NCBI RefSeq assembly: GCF_050753365.1
Contig: NZ_JBLZFY010000161.1
Coordinates: 1 to 6,148, forward strand
Length of the DNA stretch: 6,148 bases
From: Geminocystis sp050753365
Lineage (GTDB): Bacteria; Cyanobacteriota; Cyanobacteriia; Cyanobacteriales; Cyanobacteriaceae
Direction: 5' to 3'
Shown here one piece after another: positions 1-6,148 of this stretch (position 1 is the first letter of the stretch; each line of letters begins with the position of its first letter). A program made the position numbers and the translations under genes. The notes below the pieces were generated by a model. That model worked only from the letters and a program-made list of their open reading frames with translations. It was not told the DNA's origin and searched no databases.

Positions 1-81
1 AGCCTTAGAAAATGCTTATCAACAGATGTGGGAAAAAGATTAGATTTTTCCCACATCTGTTGATAAGCATTTTCTAAGGCT
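1..81. repeat. Perfect 37-bp inverted repeat flush with the window edge
   Basis: Bases 1-37 are the exact reverse complement of 45-81, with a 7-base loop (38-44, GATTAGA). On the minus strand the right arm encodes the conserved closing helix ALENAYQQMW of the GT41 domain, so the right arm is the genuine sequence. The left arm then repeats it backwards at the very end. A perfect long palindrome in coding sequence at a sequence end is typical of fold-back amplification or assembly chimeras. A genuine hairpin or terminator is possible but less likely. Confidence 0.9.
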
Positions 82-1157
82 AGAGTTAAACCTTGTATAT
101 CTCCCAGTTGAGATTTTTGAAAACGCTCTCTTAAGCTAGTTCGTAATTGAGCGATCGAATCTATATTCTGAGCAAAATTAATGGCTTTATTAACGTACTC
201 TTGGGGAGTATGAGCAACCCAATCGGCTAAACCGATCGCCTGTAGGAGACTATTACCCATCCGTTGAATTTTACGATCGCCAGCAAGGGTTAAAACCGGA
301 ACCCCCATCCAAAGAGCATCGCAGGTAGTCGTACAACCATTATAGGGAAAAGTATCCAGGTGAACATCGATACGGTGATATAAGGAAAAATAATCCTCCG
401 CCAATATTGGTGAATCAATCAATTCAACTTGTTCAAGATTAATACCTTGTTCTTGGAGGAATAATTCAACACTTTCTCTTTCTTCAGGATCATCTAAATT
501 ATGATAATGGGTTTTGAGGATGAGACGGGCATGGGGTAACGCCTGAAGAATTTTTGCCCACAAGGATAAAAGGAAAGGATTAAGTTTAGAAAAATTATTG
601 AAACAACCAAAGGTTATCTGTTCTGAACTCAAAGCAGGAAGGGGATTAATTTCTGGAGTTTCTGGGGAAGGTTGATAAGCTATATAACATCTGGGGAGTC
701 GCCATATAGTCTCGGCAGTTTTTTCTTGAGTATCTAAGGGATGTAAATGATGATCAGTAATCCAATAATCCATAGTGGGAATACCTGTGGTGGCAAAATA
801 ACCTAAGTAACTAGCCTGAATAGGGGCAGGTTTGGCAAAAAAGATCGGCAGACGATTATCTTCTGTATGACCCGCTAAATCAATTAGGATGTCAATCTGA
901 TCCTGTTGAATTTGCTCGATTACTTCTGCATCAGTAAGTCCAAAGGTTGATCGCCAGTGATCGCAAGAAGACTGAATTTCTTCCGTTATTTCATCAACTT
1001 TGCGGATTTCCCCATAACAATAAATTTCAAATTTTTGACGGTCGTGATGTTTAATAATTGGGGCGATAAACTCTCCAACGGGATGACGTTTAAAGTCAGG
1101 GGACACATAACCAATTTTGAGTTTGTGTTGGAAATAAGATTCTTTAGCAATAGTCAT
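1..1157 (-). CDS. SPINDLY/OGT-like (GT41) glycosyltransferase catalytic domain, 3' end off the window
   Basis: The frame runs from an ATG at 1157 to the window edge without a stop, giving about 385 codons. It reads as one complete GT41 catalytic domain. Visible motifs are KLKIGYVSPDFKRHP (residues 12-26; H25 aligns with the proposed catalytic His in the N-lobe of human OGT), ILIDLAGHT, PAPIQASYLGYFATTG, MDYWITD, FGCFNNFSK (K191 aligns with the UDP-contacting Lys) and YNGCTTTCDALWMGVP near the C-terminus. The usual closing helix AYQQMW is present, so little of the domain is missing. The family transfers sugars from nucleotide donors to protein Ser/Thr; substrate here is unknown. It lacks TPRs of its own, which is unusual, and it begins 22 bases after the stop of the large TPR-GT41 gene with only a weak ribosome site. 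The same frame is open upstream to 1262 and contains another ATG at 1233-1235, so this may be the detached C-terminus of the upstream protein. The last codons, about 1-44, lie in a suspicious fold-back repeat. GT41 identity is confident; start and end are not. Confidence 0.88.
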   Translation of the reverse strand, partial: MTIAKESYFQHKLKIGYVSPDFKRHPVGEFIAPIIKHHDRQKFEIYCYGEIRKVDEITEEIQSSCDHWRSTFGLTDAEVIEQIQQDQIDILIDLAGHTEDNRLPIFFAKPAPIQASYLGYFATTGIPTMDYWITDHHLHPLDTQEKTAETIWRLPRCYIAYQPSPETPEINPLPALSSEQITFGCFNNFSKLNPFLLSLWAKILQALPHARLILKTHYHNLDDPEERESVELFLQEQGINLEQVELIDSPILAEDYFSLYHRIDVHLDTFPYNGCTTTCDALWMGVPVLTLAGDRKIQRMGNSLLQAIGLADWVAHTPQEYVNKAINFAQNIDSIAQLRTSLRERFQKSQLGDIQGLTLALENAYQQMWEKSNLFPTSVDKHFLR

Positions 1158-1179
1158 AGTTCTTTTGATATTTGGTTCG

Positions 1180-1262
1180 TTATTGAGCTTGGGCAATGGA
1201 TGATGATTTCGATCGATACCATTGGGAGGAAGCATCGTAAATTTCTTCTGAACTGATTTCCT
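1180..1262 (-). other. Overlap of two open frames: probable +1 frameshift junction between the GT41 units
   Basis: The upstream gene ends in SSQWYRSKSSSIAQAQ and a TAA at 1182-1180. The frame of the downstream GT41 domain, offset by +1, is open from 1262 onward and overlaps this tail. Removing one A from the short run at 1207-1209 would join QWYRS directly to NHHPLPKLNNEP and on into KLKIGYVSPDF. The joined linker would hold about 35 residues between the conserved Trp and the IGY motif; the equivalent linker in the upstream catalytic domain has about 28. The position of the shift within the overlap is not fixed. It could be a sequencing error, a real mutation, programmed frameshifting or an evolved split with coupled translation. 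Confidence 0.6.
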
Positions 1263-4200
1263 CTACACTACTGAGAGTAAAAAGGAGGGCTGTATAGGCT
1301 AATTTATGATCGGGATCACAGCGAAGGGCTTGACGAAAACAATCGATCGCCTTTTTGCTATTGGGTTGACGACTATAAACTACTCCTAAATTGTAATATG
1401 CCATGCCATAGTTCGGGTCTAACTCGATCGCTTTTTCAAAACAACTTTTTGCCTTAGTTAACAGTTTTTGCTTTTTATAACTAATCCCTAAATGTAGATA
1501 AGCGATCGAATCTTGGGGTTTTGCTTGAATAATTTTTTGAAAGCAACTGACTGCTTTATCAAACTTTTTCTGTTCATAGAGAACTACTCCCAAGTTATAG
1601 CGTAATTCTAAATTGTCTGGTTGTAGCAATAATGCACAACGGTAATATTTTTCAGCTTTGGGGTAATTTTCTTGACGATCGTACAGTTGGGCGAGGGTTT
1701 TATAAGCCTCCACATTAGTAGAATCTAATTGCACAGAATGGGAATAACAGGCGATCGCCTTTTCTGTCTCTTTTAACTGTTCATAAACCAATCCGAGATG
1801 ATAAAAAGCGCTAGAATAATCAGGTTGAGATTGAATTGCTTGTTGATAATAACTAATCGCCTCCTGTAATTGTCCTTGTTGTGCCGCTAAAAAGCCCAGA
1901 TTATGATAAGACTTAGCATAGGTAGGATCTATTTTGATCGCTTGTAAATAGAAGTTTTTAGCTAACTCTAATTCTCCTGTAACAGTTTTTTCTCGTCCAA
2001 GTTGATGATAATATGCCGCACTATCCTCCTCTGTAACTAAGGGAAGGGGAGGAGAATCAACCTTATTTTGTTCATCTAAATAGATATGCCACATTTGTCG
2101 ATAAGCCGATTCCATCGTCTCTGCCATTCCTTTGGCATCTAACAATTCTGAGTGAGAAAGGCGATCGCGCATTGTAGCTCGTAAATTGCTTAAATAGGCA
2201 GAATCTTGAGCAAATTGAACAGCTTTTTGTACATATTCTTCGGATGTATTAGCAATCCACTCATCCAAACCCACTGCTTTTAAGAGGGTGACACTAAGAC
2301 GTTCCATATTACGCCCTCCTGCTAAAGTGAGGGAGGGTACTCCCATCCATAGGGCTTCACAGGTAGTGGTACAGCCTCCGTAGGGAAACGGATCAAGATG
2401 AATGTCAACATTATTGTAGGAGGAAAAATGTGCTTCATCATCTAAGAACCCCCCTTGAATGAATAATCGATCGGCACTAATTCCCCTTTCAACAAAGTTA
2501 TTGATCAAGTTGTCCTGAACTCTAGGATCGACTCCAGCGTGACGGATTGCTTTCATCAAAAGACGAGAGTTGGGAACAGCTTTGAGTATTTCAGACCAAA
2601 CATGAATAGTTTCAGATGTTATTTTCCTTGTATCGTTAAAAGAACCGAAGGTAATTAAACCCGTTTTTTCAAAAGGTAGGGGTGAAACCGCTGGGGTGTC
2701 GAGATAGTTGTTATAGGTTAGATAACAACGGGGTAAACGCCAAATTGTCTCACTGGTTAATTCGGGAGTATCTAAAGGATGTAAGGCCTCATCGGTAATC
2801 CAATAATCAATGGTGGGTAAACCCGTGGTGGCAAAATAACCCAAATAGGTCGCCTGAATGGGGGCGGGTTTTATTCCCAACACTTTAAGGCGGTTCCCCG
2901 CAGTGTGACCGGCTAAATCTACCAAAATATCGATTTGATCTGCCTGGATTAACTCTGCTACTTCTAAATCTGATAAACCCACAGTACAGCGCCAGTGATC
3001 GCAGGCTGCTCGGATTTTTTCGGTAACGTAATCCTCTTTAGCGACTTCGGCGTAGGCAAATATTTCAAATTGATCGTGATGATGATTTTCTAATAAAGGC
3101 TTAATAAAAAAACTACAGGAGTGACGACGAAAATCAGGAGAAATATAGCCAATACGCAATCGGCGATCGGGGTCTGATTGTCTCGGATGGTGTTTGAGGG
3201 TAGGAAGGCTCTGTTTAACAACTTGGTAGATATACCAGAGATAGGAACTATCAAGAATCTCCTGGGGAGAAACAATGGTCAATGCCCCAAAACACCACAA
3301 CAAAAATGAGTGATTACCACAATTATGCGGCTCTAATTGCGCAATTTTATGACAATAATCGACCGCATTGGCTATTTTGCCGAGTTTTTCAGCACAGGAT
3401 GCTAAACTTTTCAGGGCTGCAAGATGGTCATTGTCTATAGTTAAGATTTTTTGATAATAGCCGATCGCCTCATGAATATAACCAATTTTGTCTAAAACTA
3501 TGCCACAATTTTGTAGCGCGGGAATGTAATTAGGGTCAAGGGTTAACACTTGGCGATAATAGGCGATCGCTTCGGGGAGTTTGTCCTGTTGTTGAAAGAT
3601 GACGGCAAGATTAAATAAGGGTTCAATGGCCGAAGGTTCAAACTCCAAAGCCATCTCATAACAGTTTTGCGCCTGAAGGAATTTTCCCCGTCGCTCCCAT
3701 TTATTCCCTGTATTAATTAAATAGGCAACAAAATCTGGTAATAAGTCCCATTCCTTCGCTGTTAAAAGACTTTTTGCTTTTGCTAAATCTCCTTGATCTT
3801 GCCAAAATTTAGCTAGTTGAAATTTGATACTAGGATGATTGGGGTCAAGATTTAAAACCTGAGTCAAGCATTCGCCTATTTCCAGGGTGATTGCTTGCTT
3901 TTTCTCGTCTTCGAGGTTTTCTCTCTGGTTAATTAATTGCTGTTTGAGATTTAAACCTAAACGATAGTAGGCTTTGGCGTATTGAGAATTGAAAGCAATC
4001 GCTTGACGATAATAGGCGATCGCCGATTGCCATTGTTGTTGTTTTTCCTTGACAACCCCCAAATTATAATAAGATTGAGAACGCTCAGTATCTAGTTCAA
4101 TCGCCTTGAGATACCAAGACTCAGCCAAAGCAAAATGACCTTGTTGCGTGAATTGATTGCCCAGATGATGGGCGATTTCCGCCCCTTGTTTCGCTAAACC

Positions 4201-4959
4201 ATAATCAGCAAAAGAACCAATCAAGGAATTCTTGATTTCCTGATAGACCAACTCCCGCTGGTCGGGGAGTATTTTCCACAGGTCTTGTTGTAAGGTCGCT
4301 AATAAATCCAGCCAAGTTTGCCAATGGATTTCTTTAACCAAATTTAAAAATATTTCCCTGAAGGTTTCGCCGGTTTCATCTCCGCCGAATAGCAGCAAGG
4401 GTTTAAAGAGACAGTGGACTAATAACTGCTCTTCCTTGCTAAAACATTCCTGCCAAGGCGCCGAATCGGTTGGAAAATCTAATAAATTCTCGACCGGATA
4501 ATCTTGGCTATTAAACCTTAAACCAACTGCTTGGGCTAGAGCTTCTATCTGCCCTAGGGGTGTTTCCCTGATGTCCCTTTCGTTTAACCAAATAACTCGA
4601 TGGGCTAAGGGCAGCCAAACATGAGGCTGACATTGCAACTGTTTGGCCACGGCTTGGGTAACGGTGTCTTGACTACCCGTGATGGTGTTGCCCAAAGCCT
4701 GACGCGGATCTGCGTGGCTATAGACCACTAACGCCCCCTCCTGTTGCATCCCCTGCAGGGCATCTTGCCCCAACACCTCAAACTGCAATAAAAGGGGTAT
4801 ATCTTCTCCCTGCTGTAACCTTAAATAACGGTCAAGAGACACCGCATCTGGAAATACCCCCGCCTGAAAATCGAGGCCCGATTGAGTGTACAGTTCACCC
4901 AATACTCGGTAACTCCAAGCGGTTTGATAGTAGGGAATACGATTACAGAATATGATCAT
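1180..4959 (-). CDS. Giant TPR protein with internal SPINDLY/OGT-like (GT41) glycosyltransferase domain
   Basis: This encodes about 1259 residues from the ATG at 4959. In order it has: a 1-150 region resembling a degenerate sulfotransferase fold (IPYYQTAW at 8-15 where a P-loop would sit, DPR at 84-86); a helical stretch; TPR array 1 at about 263-560, with units such as NLGVVKEKQQQWQSAIAYY; a linker helix (SPQEILDSSYLWY); a GT41 catalytic domain at about 595-958; and TPR array 2 at 981-1218, seven units of exactly 34 residues. Catalytic-domain landmarks are LRIGYISPDFRRH (H613 matches the proposed OGT catalytic His), DLAGHTAGNRL, FGSFNDTRK (K779 matches the UDP-contacting Lys) and YGGCTTTCEALWMGVP. 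It is likely cytosolic and glycosylates proteins, with the TPRs binding targets. The frame is open to a GTG at 5010, but a TGA directly precedes that GTG and no ribosome site is visible. I prefer the ATG because the first strand (MIIFCN) starts there. Array 2 ends in a catalytic-type linker (SSEEIYDASSQWY) and then stops, suggesting the protein once continued into the next frame. Confidence 0.9.
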   Translation of the reverse strand: MIIFCNRIPYYQTAWSYRVLGELYTQSGLDFQAGVFPDAVSLDRYLRLQQGEDIPLLLQFEVLGQDALQGMQQEGALVVYSHADPRQALGNTITGSQDTVTQAVAKQLQCQPHVWLPLAHRVIWLNERDIRETPLGQIEALAQAVGLRFNSQDYPVENLLDFPTDSAPWQECFSKEEQLLVHCLFKPLLLFGGDETGETFREIFLNLVKEIHWQTWLDLLATLQQDLWKILPDQRELVYQEIKNSLIGSFADYGLAKQGAEIAHHLGNQFTQQGHFALAESWYLKAIELDTERSQSYYNLGVVKEKQQQWQSAIAYYRQAIAFNSQYAKAYYRLGLNLKQQLINQRENLEDEKKQAITLEIGECLTQVLNLDPNHPSIKFQLAKFWQDQGDLAKAKSLLTAKEWDLLPDFVAYLINTGNKWERRGKFLQAQNCYEMALEFEPSAIEPLFNLAVIFQQQDKLPEAIAYYRQVLTLDPNYIPALQNCGIVLDKIGYIHEAIGYYQKILTIDNDHLAALKSLASCAEKLGKIANAVDYCHKIAQLEPHNCGNHSFLLWCFGALTIVSPQEILDSSYLWYIYQVVKQSLPTLKHHPRQSDPDRRLRIGYISPDFRRHSCSFFIKPLLENHHHDQFEIFAYAEVAKEDYVTEKIRAACDHWRCTVGLSDLEVAELIQADQIDILVDLAGHTAGNRLKVLGIKPAPIQATYLGYFATTGLPTIDYWITDEALHPLDTPELTSETIWRLPRCYLTYNNYLDTPAVSPLPFEKTGLITFGSFNDTRKITSETIHVWSEILKAVPNSRLLMKAIRHAGVDPRVQDNLINNFVERGISADRLFIQGGFLDDEAHFSSYNNVDIHLDPFPYGGCTTTCEALWMGVPSLTLAGGRNMERLSVTLLKAVGLDEWIANTSEEYVQKAVQFAQDSAYLSNLRATMRDRLSHSELLDAKGMAETMESAYRQMWHIYLDEQNKVDSPPLPLVTEEDSAAYYHQLGREKTVTGELELAKNFYLQAIKIDPTYAKSYHNLGFLAAQQGQLQEAISYYQQAIQSQPDYSSAFYHLGLVYEQLKETEKAIACYSHSVQLDSTNVEAYKTLAQLYDRQENYPKAEKYYRCALLLQPDNLELRYNLGVVLYEQKKFDKAVSCFQKIIQAKPQDSIAYLHLGISYKKQKLLTKAKSCFEKAIELDPNYGMAYYNLGVVYSRQPNSKKAIDCFRQALRCDPDHKLAYTALLFTLSSVEEISSEEIYDASSQWYRSKSSSIAQAQ
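1751..4023. repeat. HIP1 octamers (GCGATCGC) scattered in the large TPR gene
   Basis: Exact GCGATCGC copies lie at 1751-1758, 2161-2168, 3563-3570 and 4016-4023, with many one-off variants such as GCGATCGA across both GT41 genes. HIP1 is a highly overrepresented palindrome in many cyanobacterial chromosomes, so its density supports a cyanobacterial source. Most copies sit at the same kind of codon position (residues AIA or AI before a tyrosine) within TPR units. Confidence 0.85.
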
Positions 4960-5028
4960 TACAACGACTGCATCCGCAGAGCTAGAAAGATTCAGGTTAT
5001 TGGCAACCACTCAGAAGACGTTTGATCC

Positions 5029-5186
5029 GTAGGTTGGGTTGAGCGACTTAATACTTGGGAGAAAGCCGCTCTATGTAATGGTTTGAGCGAACCCCAACAT
5101 TCTTAAAGACATCGGTGCAGTTGGGTTTCGCTCAAGCGTCGATCATGTTTGACAGACAAGAGTTGTTATTGTTCAACCCAACCTAC
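5029..5186. repeat. MITE-like element, 158 bp, with 14-bp terminal inverted repeats
   Basis: The ends GTAGGTTGGGTTGA (5029-5042) and TCAACCCAACCTAC (5173-5186) are perfect inverted copies. Inside sits a second inverted pair, TTGAGCGAACCCCAAC (5083-5098) and GTTGGGTTTCGCTCAA (5120-5135), matching at 15 of 16 positions around a 21-base loop. No protein is encoded. The GTAGGTTGGGTT end resembles a dispersed repeat that I recall from many cyanobacterial genomes. It stops 18 bases from the furthest possible start (GTG at 5010) of the giant TPR gene, so it lies where that gene's promoter would be expected. Confidence 0.7.
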
Positions 5187-5202
5187 AACCTACAACCTAC
5201 AA
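5182..5202. repeat. Three tandem copies of CCTACAA
   Basis: The 7-mer CCTACAA occurs three times in a row at 5182-5188, 5189-5195 and 5196-5202. The first copy overlaps the right end of the MITE-like element. It is probably a slippage expansion of that element's end, or a mark left by repeated insertion. Confidence 0.75.
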
Positions 5203-5208
5203 GCTTTT

Positions 5209-5261
5209 ATAAGGGGGGCTAGGGGGGATCAATTATCCGTTTCAGACACCCCCCTAAGGGG
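5209..5261. repeat. G-rich/C-rich palindromic repeat
   Basis: AAGGGGGGCTAGGGGGGATC (5211-5230) contains two G6 runs. TAGGGGGG at 5220-5227 pairs with CCCCCCTA at 5249-5256, and CCCC-TAA-GGGG at 5251-5261 can fold on its own. This resembles short G/C-run palindromes dispersed between genes in cyanobacteria. No transcript or protein is suggested; it could act as a weak terminator or be inert. Confidence 0.55.
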
Positions 5262-5342
5262 CAGTAGCGAAATCAGTACCCCGGCGGTGGCGGATCTGCT
5301 CGGCTGAACCAGACGGCCACCCACCCCGCCAAGGACAGAGAA
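5262..5342. other. GC-rich spacer without a gene
   Basis: This short stretch is much richer in G and C than the flanking genes. GGCGGTGGC (5285-5293) has a partly matching inverted counterpart near 5320-5334 (GCCACCCACCCCGCC). I see no reading frame, RNA gene or clear regulatory site, and it is probably more repeat debris. Confidence 0.4.
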
Positions 5343-5441
5343 CTAAGGGACTTGCGTGGGAATAATATCCCAGTCTAAAAATCGCTCTGTAGAAGAATCA
5401 GACCAGCTAGATGGCACATTATCAAAGCGCAAGTCCCTTAG
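5343..5441. repeat. MITE-like element, 99 bp, with 14-bp terminal inverted repeats
   Basis: CTAAGGGACTTGCG (5343-5356) and CGCAAGTCCCTTAG (5428-5441) are perfect inverted copies. Just inside the left end, TGGGA (5357-5361) and TCCCA (5368-5372) form a small hairpin. The interior has no coding frame. Size and structure fit a non-autonomous miniature transposable element; no transposase is in the window, and I cannot name the parent family. Confidence 0.7.
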
Positions 5442-5503
5442 CTGCCGGGGCTCTCGAAGGCTCTCGCCCTACTTAGGGTGATCAGCAAACCTGATCGAGC
5501 GGA

Positions 5504-5571
5504 GGGCGCAAGCCTTGCGCCCCTACAGTAACGGATTTTGTCCACAATGTAGGGGCGAACTGCGTTCGCCC
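5504..5571. repeat. Cluster of three nested palindromes
   Basis: GGGCGCAAG-C-CTTGCGCCC (5504-5522) and GGGCGAAC-TGC-GTTCGCCC (5553-5571) are perfect hairpins. Between them GCCCCTAC (5519-5526) pairs with GTAGGGGC (5549-5556). The GTAGGGGCGAA...TTCGCC form is a recurrent kind of cyanobacterial intergenic repeat. The second hairpin lies about 30 bases after the stop of the secreted-protein gene and could stall transcription, but no T-tract follows on either strand, so it is not a standard intrinsic terminator. Confidence 0.65.
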
Positions 5572-5578
5572 AAAAGGT

Positions 5579-5601
5579 ACATTATCAAAGCGCAAGTCCC
5601 T
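5579..5601. repeat. Second copy of the right end of the 99-bp element
   Basis: These 23 bases are identical to 5416-5438, the right end of the MITE-like element, and include ATCAAAGCGCAAGTCCCT. The two copies are 163 bases apart and enclose the palindrome cluster. The outer edge abuts the 3' end of the secreted-protein gene, and the TAG stop at 5602-5600 is formed partly from the repeat's terminal bases. Confidence 0.8.
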
Positions 5602-6073
5602 AATCTAAGACGGAAGTACCAGCAGTCCAAGCCCGGACGATACCAGACACATCCCCAAACCGACTGGCGGCAGTGGCTGCCGTAATAGAATTAGCAGTGG
5701 CACGTTCAACCGATGGGGTGGTAGATGCGTTTGCCACTACTGGGGCAGTAAGCGTTCCCGAAGTAATAACAGGGGCGCGCACGTTACTATTCGCCCCAAC
5801 ATGAACGTTTGTAGCGTAACCTAAGTTTACTACAACAGCACCGCTGAATATATAGTCAGCAGAGGGCAATACTTGCTCAATGGCAAAGCTATTGGTGGTA
5901 GCAGTGTTACCATCGGTGAGAATGCTAGTGACGGCGGCGGACACTCGGGATTGGGATGCTCCCCCGATAAATTGGGCTTGGGCGCTTTCGCCATTAACTA
6001 ACACACCAGCTACAGCAAGTCCACCAGCTAGAATTGTTGCTTTAGAGATTTCTTGATAATTGGATTGTTTCAT
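5600..6073 (-). CDS. Small secreted protein of unknown function with signal peptide
   Basis: This encodes 157 residues starting at the ATG at 6073. The N-terminus is a convincing Sec signal peptide: a charged and polar start (MKQSNYQEISK), a hydrophobic core (ATILAGGLAVAGVLV) and a cleavage-like end (ESAQA, cut before QFIGG at about residue 33). The mature part, about 124 residues, is rich in Ala, Thr, Ser and Val with few charged residues and one Trp, has no Cys, and shows no motif I recognise. Such a composition fits an extracellular or envelope protein with beta structure. The frame is also open to a GTG at the window edge (6148), but that would put a non-signal leader before the signal peptide and I reject it. 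A weak GAG about ten bases upstream may serve as ribosome site. Base composition is richer in G and C than the two glycosyltransferase genes. The stop codon overlaps a repeat end, so the original C-terminus may have been longer. Confidence 0.75.
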   Translation of the reverse strand: MKQSNYQEISKATILAGGLAVAGVLVNGESAQAQFIGGASQSRVSAAVTSILTDGNTATTNSFAIEQVLPSADYIFSGAVVVNLGYATNVHVGANSNVRAPVITSGTLTAPVVANASTTPSVERATANSITAATAASRFGDVSGIVRAWTAGTSVLD

Positions 6074-6098
6074 TTTCGTTTGCTCATACAATAAGATT

Positions 6099-6104
6099 TT
6101 TATA
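6099..6104 (-). promoter_or_regulatory. Candidate -10 box for the secreted-protein gene
   Basis: TATAAA reads on the minus strand 25 bases before the ATG at 6073, in an AT-rich leader. A TTGACT at 6136-6131 looks like a -35 box, but the spacing of 26 bases is too wide for a standard sigma-70 pair. Only the -10-like box is offered, and weakly. Confidence 0.25.
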
Positions 6105-6148
6105 TCTGAAAACTGAAATTTAATAACTAGAGTCAATTTATTTCTCAC

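Noticed and set aside
957..1256. A 99-residue plus-strand reading frame
   Set aside because: It lies opposite the conserved GT41 domain and the TPR gene's tail, has no recognisable domain, and is a shadow of the real minus-strand coding.
3090..3275. A 61-residue minus-strand reading frame
   Set aside because: It is wholly inside the giant TPR-GT41 gene in another frame, covering the conserved linker and IGYISPDF region, so it is a shadow.
4960..5010. GTG start at 5010 for the giant TPR gene
   Set aside because: It directly follows a TGA, has no ribosome site, and the 17 added residues (low-complexity SSSADAVVV) look unlike protein that belongs before the first strand. It remains possible.
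5553..5571. Intrinsic terminator for the secreted-protein gene
   Set aside because: The hairpin is good, but no T-tract follows it in the direction of transcription, so I list it only as a repeat.
5416..5601. Possible CRISPR-like direct repeats
   Set aside because: There are only two copies, 163 bases apart, and they match the end of a MITE-like element; there is no regular spacer pattern.
6074..6148. N-terminal extension of the secreted protein from a GTG at the window edge
   Set aside because: It would place 25 residues before a textbook signal peptide; the ATG at 6073 gives the signal peptide its proper start.

Overview
The window looks cyanobacterial. It carries four copies of the octamer GCGATCGC (HIP1) and many near-copies, is AT-rich in its genes, and has an intergenic stretch packed with small palindromic repeats. 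The main genes encode large TPR proteins with SPINDLY/O-GlcNAc-transferase-like (GT41) domains. A unicellular, repeat-rich genus such as Microcystis, Crocosphaera or Cyanothece would fit, but I cannot place it with confidence.

All genes read on the minus strand. From right to left: (i) a small, probably secreted protein of unknown function (5600-6073), complete, with a signal peptide and a stop codon that overlaps a repeat end; (ii) about 590 bases without a gene (5011-5599), made largely of MITE-like and palindromic repeats; (iii) a giant protein of about 1259 residues (1180-4959) with the order degenerate sulfotransferase-like N-terminus, eight or so TPRs, a GT41 catalytic domain, then seven more TPRs; (iv) 22 bases further on, a second GT41 catalytic domain (1-1157). 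This last frame stays open to the window edge and its final bases lie in a perfect inverted repeat.

The two large genes look like one functional unit. The second TPR array ends in the helix that normally joins TPRs to a GT41 catalytic domain, but the frame then stops. The expected catalytic domain continues in the +1 frame, and that frame is open well back into the end of the upstream gene. Either a single-base frameshift (real or a sequencing error) has split a TPR-GT41-TPR-GT41 protein, or two polypeptides are made by coupled translation. GT41 enzymes typically transfer a sugar from a nucleotide sugar to Ser/Thr of proteins. Donor and targets here are unknown.

The first 81 bases form a perfect 37-bp inverted repeat with a 7-base loop, flush with the window edge and inside coding sequence. 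This looks like a fold-back assembly or amplification artefact, so the last dozen codons of the partial gene should not be trusted.
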